From Dehalococcoidia bacterium (GTDB taxonomy: Bacteria; Chloroflexota; Dehalococcoidia; JACVQG01; JAHKAY01): a stretch of 11,296 nucleotides of DNA. Both the position numbers and the translations under genes were made by a program. Below, one piece after another: positions 1 through 5,594 of the stretch. How positions within the stretch are numbered: position 1 is the stretch's first letter; each line of letters starts with the position of its first letter. The stretch is taken from positions 1 to 11,296 of the forward strand of contig JASLQE010000277.1 of NCBI GenBank assembly GCA_030744635.1, in the 5' to 3' direction. A model generated the notes under the pieces. It ran no database searches. It saw only the letters and a list, made by a program, of their open reading frames with translations, and was not told where the DNA came from.

Positions 1-414
1 TTTATCCACCACTAGGTCATCATCCGATACCACCAGGCAGGGGTCCTTTCGGGTGGCCACGAAATAGCGCCACAGCCCGGGGGGGTTGGTCACACCCGGA
101 CGGTTGCGCGTGGGAATCTCCTCGGCACGGATCACATCAAACTCGTCTTTGAGGAAGGCCTCGGTCTTATCCTTGGCGCCACGGCCCATGTACATAATAT
201 GAAGGGCATAGTAGTCGGCGAAGTCAGGGTAGAGGCCATACACCGCGAAGCCCCCTCCCAGGCCGTTGCCCCGGTCATGCATGTTGGCGATGGCCCGTAT
301 TGTATCTGCACCGGAGAAGAGCCGCCCGGAAACATCCATCATGCCGAACAGGGAGCAGGCGTCGATTACCTTATCGTCGCTGTACCGGTTATCGGGGTTC
401 AATATATCTTTCAT
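1..414 (-). CDS. Class II glutamine amidotransferase (archaeal-type glutamate synthase GATase subunit), 5' part only
   Basis: The 138 visible N-terminal residues belong to a type 2 glutamine amidotransferase; the gene leaves the window at the left edge. It should release ammonia from glutamine for transfer to 2-oxoglutarate in a glutamate synthase. Residues 1-19 look like a short propeptide and Cys20, in ACSLFGMMD, is the expected catalytic N-terminal nucleophile after processing. The stretch MHDRGNGLGGGFAVYG at about residues 45-60 matches the glutamine-site loop of the stand-alone GATase subunit of archaeal-type glutamate synthases, as I remember that family. The ATG at 414 is preceded by a weak GGTGAG. 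The gap to the upstream oxidoreductase stop is 26 bases, so the two are probably co-transcribed with the ferredoxin gene. It could serve another amidotransferase pathway; the neighbours favour glutamate synthase. Confidence 0.78.
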   Translation of the reverse strand, partial: MKDILNPDNRYSDDKVIDACSLFGMMDVSGRLFSGADTIRAIANMHDRGNGLGGGFAVYGLYPDFADYYALHIMYMGRGAKDKTEAFLKDEFDVIRAEEIPTRNRPGVTNPPGLWRYFVATRKDPCLVVSDDDLVVDK

Positions 415-440
415 AGCTCACCGCTTTCAGGTGTGATTGG

Positions 441-1766
441 CTATTTAGCCGCCAGGCCCCCGGTGAGGCTGCCGTCGGGCCCAACGCCTTCGCTGAGCCA
501 GGCATCCCGCAGAGGCCGGGGAAGGGACACCAGCCCAAAACCGTCCTCCAGGAGACGGTCCTGGAAGTCCGCCACGGGAACCCGGTCCCGCATCAGGCGG
601 AACAACACTCCCGCCTGGTCAATATCCCCTTGAAGCAGGAACCCCACCAGCCACCCATCCCGGAGCACAACCTTCTTGTAGACTCCGTCGCCGCTAACGG
701 TAATGGTCTGAACGGGGTCATCCGCCCCGGGGTCAAACAGGCCTGCCGAGGCCAGGGCCATGTCAAAATAGCTAAAGGAGTTCATGGCGGTGCAGCCGTC
801 GTATTCGTGGTGGCCACCCGCCATATTAAGACCGGCGATACGCCCCCCTATGTAAGCATTGGGCCATATGGCCACCACGCGATGGGAGTCGTAGATAAAA
901 TCATAGGCCTCAGCCACATCCCCACAGGCAAACACACCGGGGACTGTGGTCTCCATGTGGTGGTCCACCACGATACCACGGTTCACCTGTATGGGTGTCT
1001 CGCGCACCAACTCTAACCTGGGGGCAACTCCCACGGCGACGCCCACCAGGTCGCAAGGGACCTCCTCCCCGCTGTTCAGGGCTACCGACCCCACCCGCGA
1101 GGCGTCTGATGCCGCAGGGAGGATGCTGGCGACGCTGTGGCCGGTCACCACGCGCACCCCCAGCTCTCGCAGCCGGGCTTCCACCAAAGCAGAAGCTGTG
1201 GCATCCATCACGGCGGCCAGGACGCGGTCCAGCAACTCCACCATCACCACCTCTACCCCGCCCCGCTGGACCAGAGCGCTGGTGAGGCTGCAGCCGATTA
1301 GCCCGCCACCCACCACTACCACGCGCTTGGCCCCCTGTTGCAGGGCGGCGTCTATGTTGCGGGCGTGGTCGATGGTGGTGAACCTGTGTACACCCTGTAG
1401 TTCCAGGCCGTCCATCCGGGGTGTAATCGGGACGCCGCCAGTGGCCAGCAACAGCCGCTCCCAGCCCAGGCGGTCTCCGTTCTCCAGCACCGCCTCCCGG
1501 CTCTCCAGGTCAAGCCGGGCCACCCGGGCACCGAGGTGCTGCTCCACCCGGTGTCGGTCATAGAACTCCGGGTCTCTGTAGTACATGCGGTCACCAAAGC
1601 CCCGCTCCCCCATGAGGAACTCGGATATGGCGGGGCGAGAGTATGCGGAATAGGGTTCATCCGAGACTATGGCCAGCGACCCCTGTGAGTCCACCTCGCG
1701 GATAGCCTCAACGGCACCGATACCCCCAGCGGAGTTCCCCACGATTAGATATTTGTAATGGGCCAA
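441..1766 (-). CDS. FAD/NAD(P)-dependent pyridine nucleotide-disulfide-type oxidoreductase
   Basis: Two-dinucleotide-binding flavoprotein of about 441 residues. The N-terminal FAD site is YLIVGNSAGGIGA (near residues 6-18), the NAD(P) site is VVVVGGGLIGCSLTSAL (about residue 150), and GVFACGDVAEA (about residue 285) carries the Asp that contacts the FAD ribityl chain. No CxxxxC redox disulfide is present, so it belongs with the NirB/NADH-oxidase-like branch and not with disulfide reductases. It probably passes electrons from NAD(P)H to the adjoining ferredoxin and on to glutamate synthase; that partner assignment is inferred from context. A GGAGG at 1773-1777 lies 6 bases before TTG 1766 and only 3 before TTG 1769, so 1766 is preferred; either gives the same protein within one residue. 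The upstream ferredoxin stop is 15 bases away, which indicates one operon. Confidence 0.85.
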   Translation of the reverse strand: MAHYKYLIVGNSAGGIGAVEAIREVDSQGSLAIVSDEPYSAYSRPAISEFLMGERGFGDRMYYRDPEFYDRHRVEQHLGARVARLDLESREAVLENGDRLGWERLLLATGGVPITPRMDGLELQGVHRFTTIDHARNIDAALQQGAKRVVVVGGGLIGCSLTSALVQRGGVEVVMVELLDRVLAAVMDATASALVEARLRELGVRVVTGHSVASILPAASDASRVGSVALNSGEEVPCDLVGVAVGVAPRLELVRETPIQVNRGIVVDHHMETTVPGVFACGDVAEAYDFIYDSHRVVAIWPNAYIGGRIAGLNMAGGHHEYDGCTAMNSFSYFDMALASAGLFDPGADDPVQTITVSGDGVYKKVVLRDGWLVGFLLQGDIDQAGVLFRLMRDRVPVADFQDRLLEDGFGLVSLPRPLRDAWLSEGVGPDGSLTGGLAAK

Positions 1767-1781
1767 CAAATCCCTCCGGGG

Positions 1782-2210
1782 TTATAGTACCAGCGCCCGG
1801 TTGGGGCAGACCGCGACGCATACGGGGACTTCCCGGTCAGGGCAGAGGTCGCACTTTACTATCTGTGACTTCTCGGCGTCTCTGGTGATGGCGCCGTTGG
1901 GGCAGGCAAGGATACAGGTCCAGCACCCAATGCACTTCTCTGGGTTGTAGGTGACCACACCGGTCTCCGGGTCTTTGGTTAGTGCCCCCGAGACGCAGGC
2001 CCAGGCGCACCGGGGCTCATCGCAGTGCTGACAGTTAAGGGCAAAAGAGGTGGCACCATGTCTCTGCACGGAGATGCCCCTGACGGAACCCGGCCTCTCG
2101 TCCTTGAAGGCCTTTATCACTTCCTTGCTCTGTGAATGTGCCGTGGCGCAGTAGACCTCACAGAGCCGACAGTCTACGCAGTAATCTTCCCGGAAACGAA
2201 CCCTACTCAC
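1782..2210 (-). CDS. 4Fe-4S dicluster ferredoxin-like protein with four [4Fe-4S] motifs
   Basis: A 142-residue electron carrier with 16 cysteines in four groups: Cys11/14/17/21 (CVDCRLCEVYC), Cys60/63/68/72 (CQHCDEPRCAWAC), Cys93/96/99/103 (CIGCWTCILACP) and Cys120/123/131/135 (CDLCPDREVPVCVAVCP). This is the HycB/DmsB-like arrangement and should hold four [4Fe-4S] clusters in the cytoplasm. It is the first gene of a minus-strand operon with the flavoprotein and the amidotransferase, so it probably wires NAD(P)H electrons into glutamate synthase. Start choice is uncertain. GTG 2210 has AAGGGG 9 bases upstream and leaves about 10 residues before the first Cys, as usual in this family; ATG 2240 and ATG 2252 are in frame but lie in or next to a candidate promoter (TTGACA at 2267-2272). 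The reading frame stays open farther upstream without family similarity. Confidence 0.82.
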   Translation of the reverse strand: MSRVRFREDYCVDCRLCEVYCATAHSQSKEVIKAFKDERPGSVRGISVQRHGATSFALNCQHCDEPRCAWACVSGALTKDPETGVVTYNPEKCIGCWTCILACPNGAITRDAEKSQIVKCDLCPDREVPVCVAVCPNRALVL

Positions 2211-2242
2211 TTCTTGTAGCCCCTTATACGGACAAGTCATTA

Positions 2243-2272
2243 ATTGTCCCATAGTAAGGCTGTTACTGTCAA
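2243..2272 (-). promoter_or_regulatory. Candidate sigma70-type promoter of the ferredoxin operon
   Basis: On the minus strand TTGACA (2267-2272, perfect -35) is followed after 18 bases by GACAAT (2243-2248, 4 of 6 matches to TATAAT). Transcription would begin near 2236, which suits translation from GTG 2210 and would leave the upstream ATG codons outside the message. The -10 box is weak and no other support exists. Confidence 0.35.
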
Positions 2273-2284
2273 ATACCAGGGCCC

Positions 2285-2303
2285 TCCCGCAGGCTCTGCG
2301 GGA
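2285..2303. repeat. Perfect 8-bp hairpin in the ferredoxin/dehydrogenase divergent region
   Basis: TCCCGCAG, loop GCT, CTGCGGGA form a perfect 8-bp inverted repeat with a 3-base loop. It lies between two divergent genes, just behind the ferredoxin -35 box. There is no T-run on either side, so it is not a typical terminator; it could be an operator or a structured leader element. Function unknown. Confidence 0.5.
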
Positions 2304-2365
2304 AACGGGAGCGGGCAATAGGCCCGGTGCAGAGCACTCCCAAAGGGCCTCAACGGGTAAGCATA

Positions 2366-2374
2366 TGGTATCAT
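2366..2374 (+). promoter_or_regulatory. Candidate extended -10 promoter of the short-chain dehydrogenase
   Basis: TGG-TATCAT is an extended -10 (TGn plus 5 of 6 matches to TATAAT). Transcription would start near 2381, giving a leader of about 35 bases before ATG 2416. No recognisable -35 is present at 17 bases, which extended -10 promoters can do without. Confidence 0.33.
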
Positions 2375-2415
2375 TGAGACCAAATAAGTCCCGAGTAAAA
2401 AACAGGAGGCTGGCA

Positions 2416-3171
2416 ATGAGACTCTCAGGTAAAGTAGCCATCGTCACGGCTGCCGCCGGGGTGGGCATAGGGCAGGCCACCGCCCGGACCTTGGCCGAGA
2501 ACGGTGCTCAGGTGGTAATCAGCGACGCTCACCCCAGCCGCCCGGCCACCGTGGCCAATGCCATCAAAGAGGAGTTCGGCGTATCCACTATAGGTGTCCA
2601 GTGCGATGTGACCGACCACGCCCAGGTGGATGACATGGTCAAGAAGACCCTGGACACCTTCGGTCGCGTTGATATTCTGGTGAACAACGCGGGCACCAAC
2701 CGGGTCAGCAAAGTGGTGGACATGACCGATGAAAGTTGGGATCTGGTCATCAATGTCAACCTCAAGGGCACATTTTACTGCACCCGCGCCGTGCTCCCCA
2801 CCATGATTGGGCAGAAGGGCGGCAAGATAATAAACCTGTCTTCCGTAGCAGGCTGGATGGGTGCGGCCGATGATGGCGCTCCCTATTGCACGGCCAAGGC
2901 CGGTTTACAGGCCTTCACCAAGGTGGTGGCCCACGAGGTGGCCGAGCACAATATCAATGTGAACGCCATCGCCCCCGGCCTTATCCCCAACGAGTTCCTG
3001 GGACGGCTCTATCCCGCGGAGTTCTTTGAGGAGATGCGCCAGAAGACCCCCATAAAGCGGGACGGTAAGCCTTCCGATATCGCCAACGCTATCCTGTTCC
3101 TGGTATCGGACGATTCCAGCTTCATTACGGGCGAGACCCTCTGTGTGAGCGGCGGCGTTTATATGCGCTGA
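2416..3171 (+). CDS. Short-chain dehydrogenase/reductase (classical SDR, FabG-like)
   Basis: A 251-residue classical SDR that should catalyse NAD(P)-dependent oxidation or reduction of an alcohol/carbonyl substrate in the cytoplasm; the substrate cannot be read from the sequence. Landmarks in order: cofactor loop TAAAGVGIG (residues 11-19), Asp37 after the second strand (favours NAD over NADP), NNAG at 90-93, Asn115, Ser143, and the catalytic pair Tyr157 and Lys161 in YCTAK, ending with the usual ITGETLCVSGG. The loop is close to the common TGAAGxGIG form but has Ala12 where Gly is expected. ATG 2416 is chosen because GGAGG (2405-2409) sits 6 bases before it and the SDR fold begins at once (LSGKVAIVT); the frame is open back to 2365 without family similarity. 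It is monocistronic and divergent from the ferredoxin operon. Codons 12-23 share a 37-bp segment with dnaE. Confidence 0.9.
   Translation: MRLSGKVAIVTAAAGVGIGQATARTLAENGAQVVISDAHPSRPATVANAIKEEFGVSTIGVQCDVTDHAQVDDMVKKTLDTFGRVDILVNNAGTNRVSKVVDMTDESWDLVINVNLKGTFYCTRAVLPTMIGQKGGKIINLSSVAGWMGAADDGAPYCTAKAGLQAFTKVVAHEVAEHNINVNAIAPGLIPNEFLGRLYPAEFFEEMRQKTPIKRDGKPSDIANAILFLVSDDSSFITGETLCVSGGVYMR
2448..2484 (+). repeat. 37-bp segment nearly identical to 9786-9822 (copy 1, inside the SDR gene)
   Basis: 35 of 37 bases match the dnaE copy, including 25 consecutive identical bases (2452-2476). It encodes AAAGVGIGQATA, the Rossmann glycine loop of the dehydrogenase, in the same reading frame as the dnaE copy. 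Confidence 0.9.
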
Positions 3172-3198
3172 AAAGAACCAACAGGCCTGTGGGCTTTT
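3171..3198. terminator. Likely bidirectional terminator between convergent SDR and YeiH-like genes
   Basis: AAAAG (3171-3175) can pair with CTTTT (3194-3198). Inside, CC-ACA around the loop GGCC pairs with TGT-GG across one A-G mismatch and a 2-base bulge. A T5 run follows on the plus strand and a broken T-rich run on the minus strand. It begins at the dehydrogenase stop codon and ends at the ancestral TAA of the YeiH-like gene, the usual place for a shared terminator. Confidence 0.5.
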
Positions 3199-3272
3199 TA
3201 GCTCAGGTATAGCCAGAGGTACTTGGTCAGCAGCAAGGCGCTGCCTCCTGCGGCCACGGCAACGGCTATCCC
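3198..3272 (-). other. Orphaned C-terminal tail of the YeiH-like gene, beyond the in-frame TGA
   Basis: Directly after the TGA at 3273-3275 the same frame continues for 24 codons, starting GIAVAVAAGGSALLL and ending TKYLWLYLS, then TAA at 3198-3200. It is a plausible last membrane segment of the UPF0324 family, which normally reaches slightly past where the upstream reading frame stops. A single base change (for example GGA to TGA) would explain the break. Confidence 0.75.
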
Positions 3273-4277
3273 TCAGACAAAGGCCTTGGCACCCATGGCA
3301 CGGATGGATGCCAGCTTCACCTTCAGCCCAACACCGGCAAAGGCCCAGGCCAGCAGGAAAGTGATACCCAGCTTGATATAGCCCTTGCTAAAGGTCACCC
3401 ACTCCCCCTTAAAAGGCGTTGTTTCCAGCCCGGCGTATACCAGGGTGAAGAGCACGAATACCACCGCGAACCAGGGAACGGGGAACTTGAAGGCCTCTTC
3501 ACCCTCGGTACCGGCGGCAAACCGACGGTATGCTATAAGACTGATAAACACCATGGGGCCTATCATGAAAATGCGAATGGCTTTGGCTGTCATGGCCATA
3601 CCCACCGCACCGTCCACCTGGCTGGCTGCGGCAATGACCTGAGCGGTCTCATGGACACCCGTCCCCACCCACATTCCGTAGGTCACCGGGTTATCCGCCA
3701 GCCACGGGCCCAACCAACCACCAAACAGTGCAGGGTACAGGAACATCGCCGATAGCCCGAACAGGGTTATGGCTGCCAGTGACACCCCCATCTCCTCCGC
3801 CTTCGCCCGGATAGCGGGCCCCGTGGCAGCGATGGCGGACGCGCCACATATGGAGGTGCCCACCGCCAGCAACACCGATAGCGCCCCCAATACATACCGG
3901 CAGAAAAGGCAGCCGAAAAGGAAGGCGAAAGTCAGGTTGATTAGCACCACCAGCACGCCGGCGCCGCCCAGCCTGGTCCATACGGAGGCGCTGATGGTCA
4001 GCCCCAGCAGGGCGACGGACAGGCGCAGCAGCCGGGAGGCGCTGAACTCTACCCCCAGGGAAAAGCGGCTGCCGGAGAGGGCGGGCAGCAAATTGGTGGC
4101 AATAATGGCGTATATGAAAGCCCATAGCAGGGCGCTGAACTTGAACCATGTGCCCTTGAGGAGCCAGTAGGTGGTGAATGAGATGACTGCCAGAGCCAGA
4201 CACGCCAAAAGGCCGGGGGCATTGTCCCTGATCCAGGTGCGCCTGACGCTGCGAGGCGCTTTGCCCGTGCCGGTCAT
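3273..4277 (-). CDS. YeiH/UPF0324 family putative membrane transporter, C-terminally truncated by TGA
   Basis: A 334-residue polytopic inner-membrane protein of the UPF0324 (YeiH) family, annotated in databases as a putative sulfate exporter; the substrate is not established. Family hallmarks are GTSICGASAIAATGPAI (residues 140-156) and GMWVGTGVHETAQVIAAAS (201-219), with about ten hydrophobic segments after a basic N-terminus (RSVRRTWIRDN). The reading frame stops at TGA 3273-3275 after KAFV, but homologous-looking sequence continues in frame for 24 codons to TAA 3198, giving an ancestral length near 359 residues. The last helix is thus missing unless the stop is read through, edited by sequencing error, or tolerated. 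ATG 4277 has no clear Shine-Dalgarno; an in-frame TGA lies four codons upstream, so no earlier start is possible. Other genes here (SDR, alkyltransferase) end in TGA, so TGA is a true stop in this genome. Confidence 0.82.
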   Translation of the reverse strand: MTGTGKAPRSVRRTWIRDNAPGLLACLALAVISFTTYWLLKGTWFKFSALLWAFIYAIIATNLLPALSGSRFSLGVEFSASRLLRLSVALLGLTISASVWTRLGGAGVLVVLINLTFAFLFGCLFCRYVLGALSVLLAVGTSICGASAIAATGPAIRAKAEEMGVSLAAITLFGLSAMFLYPALFGGWLGPWLADNPVTYGMWVGTGVHETAQVIAAASQVDGAVGMAMTAKAIRIFMIGPMVFISLIAYRRFAAGTEGEEAFKFPVPWFAVVFVLFTLVYAGLETTPFKGEWVTFSKGYIKLGITFLLAWAFAGVGLKVKLASIRAMGAKAFV

Positions 4278-4580
4278 GCCCGGTGGTCAGCCCTGGTCCC
4301 CAAATACCCTCCCGTTAAAGCTTGATATTAGTCTTCCCACAAACCCCTGGGCCACCACCCTGCTGCGGACCCGTCAATAGGCCTCCCCACTATACCCTAT
4401 GCTACTGGTGTTTGACGAGCCGGTCCCATACTCCGCAATCCCGTTACTACTCAAGTCGTGACCTATATCTGTGTATACGGCGATACAAAGGACTGGCCAG
4501 TTTGCTACTGGTTACAAGCCATGGGGGGAATTGCGGCACAGGAGCAGGAAATTTCCGAAGATGTCCTTCTCACATTGAAG
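4278..4580. other. Gene-free stretch upstream of the YeiH-like gene
   Basis: No reading frame with family similarity is visible on either strand. The only candidate element is a weak minus-strand promoter for the YeiH-like gene: TTGTGG (4337-4342), a 17-base spacer and TTTAAC (4314-4319), putting the message start about 30 bases before ATG 4277. It also holds the 3' flank of the decayed NTF2-like gene. I see no strong terminator. Confidence 0.4.
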
Positions 4581-5073
4581 TTAACGTCGAGGCGGCAAAT
4601 CCTCAAAGTTATACCCGGGGTCTGATGGGTCTTCAGCAACGTCATACCATTCCCATCCAACTTCCGATAGATGTCCTCAGTCTCTGTATCGTCGGGCACA
4701 CTGATGATTACCTCTCCAGCCTTTCTCATTTTGTAGCTGGCAAAAGCCCAGTCACCTTCAATCCTGACTCTTAAGTCCGTTACCTCCCACTTACCAGGGC
4801 CTACTAAAACGAGCACGGCGGTTATGTTTTCTTGGATATAGTCCTGAAACCTTCAGTAAGAGGCGTTGAGCAAGTAGTTCGTGCTCATGGTCTCATACAG
4901 TGCCCGATAGTCTTTTTCGTTTAGGAGCTCGCCTCCGTTGATGATAATTGTTTCCACTTGTTTCTCATCACTTTGTAACCAGGGCACATATGTGCCCTCC
5001 CACACTACCAGTAGGCGGCAATTATCAATACCGTGGTTATCCCGGCGGTGAACCACATCAACTTGCTCTTCAT
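4581..5073 (-). pseudogene. Decayed secreted NTF2/SnoaL-like small protein gene with three lesions
   Basis: Three reading-frame pieces join into one plausible protein of about 165 residues. Piece 1 starts at ATG 5073 behind GGAGGGTGAA and encodes a signal peptide or lipoprotein-like N-terminus, MKSKLMWFTAGITTVLIIAA, which then meets TAG near 5005. Piece 2, one base out of frame, encodes ETIIINGGELLNEKDYRALY and ETMSTNYLLNASY, then TGA at 4853-4855. The same frame resumes with RFQDYIQEN, KWEVTDLRVRIEGDWAFASY and EDIYRKLDG. At 4650-4651 a run of A is one base short: adding one A gives DGKWYDVAEDPSDPGYNFED and LPPRR, ending at TAA 4581. The layout, an N-terminal helix then strands rich in W and D around a small cone fold, suggests the NTF2-like superfamily; that call rests on pattern only. 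Lesions are two one-base deletions and one nonsense codon (probably CGA to TGA). Confidence 0.7.
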
Positions 5074-5327
5074 TTCACCCTCCCCCATGGTTGCCACCAT
5101 TATACTCCCCTATTCGGGGCCATATGGCGGCTTCATGGTATTGAAGTGACACCCTTATGTCACTTCACCAACAACGAACGCCTGACATAAGGTCTCGTCC
5201 TCAGTCAAAAGCACGGCTGTTTATGCAACCAATCATGAGTTGTCGGAAGGGTATAGCAGTCACCGGAACTGACATTTATTGGCGTTCGAGTCCGCACGGG
5301 GGGAATAATTTCGGGATAGGCGAGTGG
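5074..5327. other. Gene-free stretch between the pseudogene and tRNA-Pro
   Basis: No coding frame with family similarity is visible. It contains the Shine-Dalgarno of the decayed gene at its left end and a set of overlapping inverted repeats at 5142-5192. A short GTTCGAGTCC at about 5285 resembles a tRNA T-loop but no tRNA can be folded around it. Confidence 0.5.
5142..5192. repeat. Overlapping inverted repeats with three TGACA/TGTCA half-sites
   Basis: TGAAGTGACA (5142-5151), loop CCCTTA, TGTCACTTCA (5158-5167) is a perfect 10-bp inverted repeat. The right half overlaps CCTTATGTCA (5153-5162), which pairs perfectly with TGACATAAGG (5183-5192) across 20 bases. The two hairpins share TGTCA and cannot form together. 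No T-run follows. They lie about 70 bases upstream of the decayed secreted-protein gene, so an operator or alternating leader structure is possible. Confidence 0.6.
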
Positions 5328-5404
5328 TGGTCGGGGTGGCCGGATTCGAACCGGCGACCCCCTGAACCCCATTCAGGTGCGCTACCTGGCTGCGCTACAC
5401 CCCG
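5328..5404 (-). tRNA. tRNA-Pro (anticodon GGG), 3' CCA encoded
   Basis: A complete cloverleaf can be drawn on the minus strand. The acceptor CGGGGTG pairs with CACCCCG, with the C1-G72 pair typical of bacterial tRNA-Pro. The D arm is GCGC/GCGC with loop AGCCAGGTA, the anticodon arm CCTGA/TCAGG with loop ATGGGGT, and the T arm GCCGG/CCGGC with loop TTCGAAT. Discriminator A73 is followed by encoded CCA (5328-5330). The anticodon GGG reads CCC and CCU. Length is 74 bases plus CCA. All stems are fully paired. Confidence 0.97.
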
Positions 5405-5594
5405 GACCGTCCTAATTCTACAACACTTATCCGCCCCCTGGAAAGGGCGGGGGATTGCCTCTGGACCAGGGATACCGCAGCAGTCCTGTAGGACTTGAAA
5501 CTTACGGAACTATCAGACACTGATATCCCCCTTTCAACCCCTAATGAGCCCTATCGCCGCTATTCCCCTTGGCGAGCGGTCCGGGTAGAGGCCA
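5405..5594. other. Intergenic stretch between tRNA-Pro and the enoyl-CoA hydratase-like gene
   Basis: No gene is visible. It holds three short hairpins: CCGCCC/GGGCGG (5431-5450, 8-base loop), AGTCCT/AGGACT (5482-5495, 2-base loop) and TATCAG/CTGATA (5511-5525, loop ACA). None has a T-run in either direction, so none is a confident terminator. A TAGAAT on the minus strand (5415-5420) could be the tRNA -10 box, but the -35 position is poor. Confidence 0.4.

Noticed and set aside
199..633. 144-codon plus-strand open frame at the left end
   Set aside because: It lies antisense to the amidotransferase and flavoprotein genes and shows no domain.
3273..3275. TGA read as an amino acid through a changed genetic code
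   Set aside because: The SDR, crotonase, MFS and alkyltransferase genes all end in TGA at sensible places, so TGA is a stop here; no selenocysteine-type hairpin was apparent after it.
4322..4774. 150-codon plus-strand open frame across the gene-poor region
   Set aside because: No family similarity and no ribosome site; the opposite strand carries the decayed NTF2-like gene, which explains the sequence better.
5281..5310. T-loop-like GTTCGAGTCC followed by a G6 run, a possible tRNA remnant
   Set aside because: The T stem does not pair without a bulge, and no anticodon arm with T33 or matching acceptor is found upstream.
5431..5450. GC-rich hairpin as a terminator
   Set aside because: No T-run on either strand after the stem.
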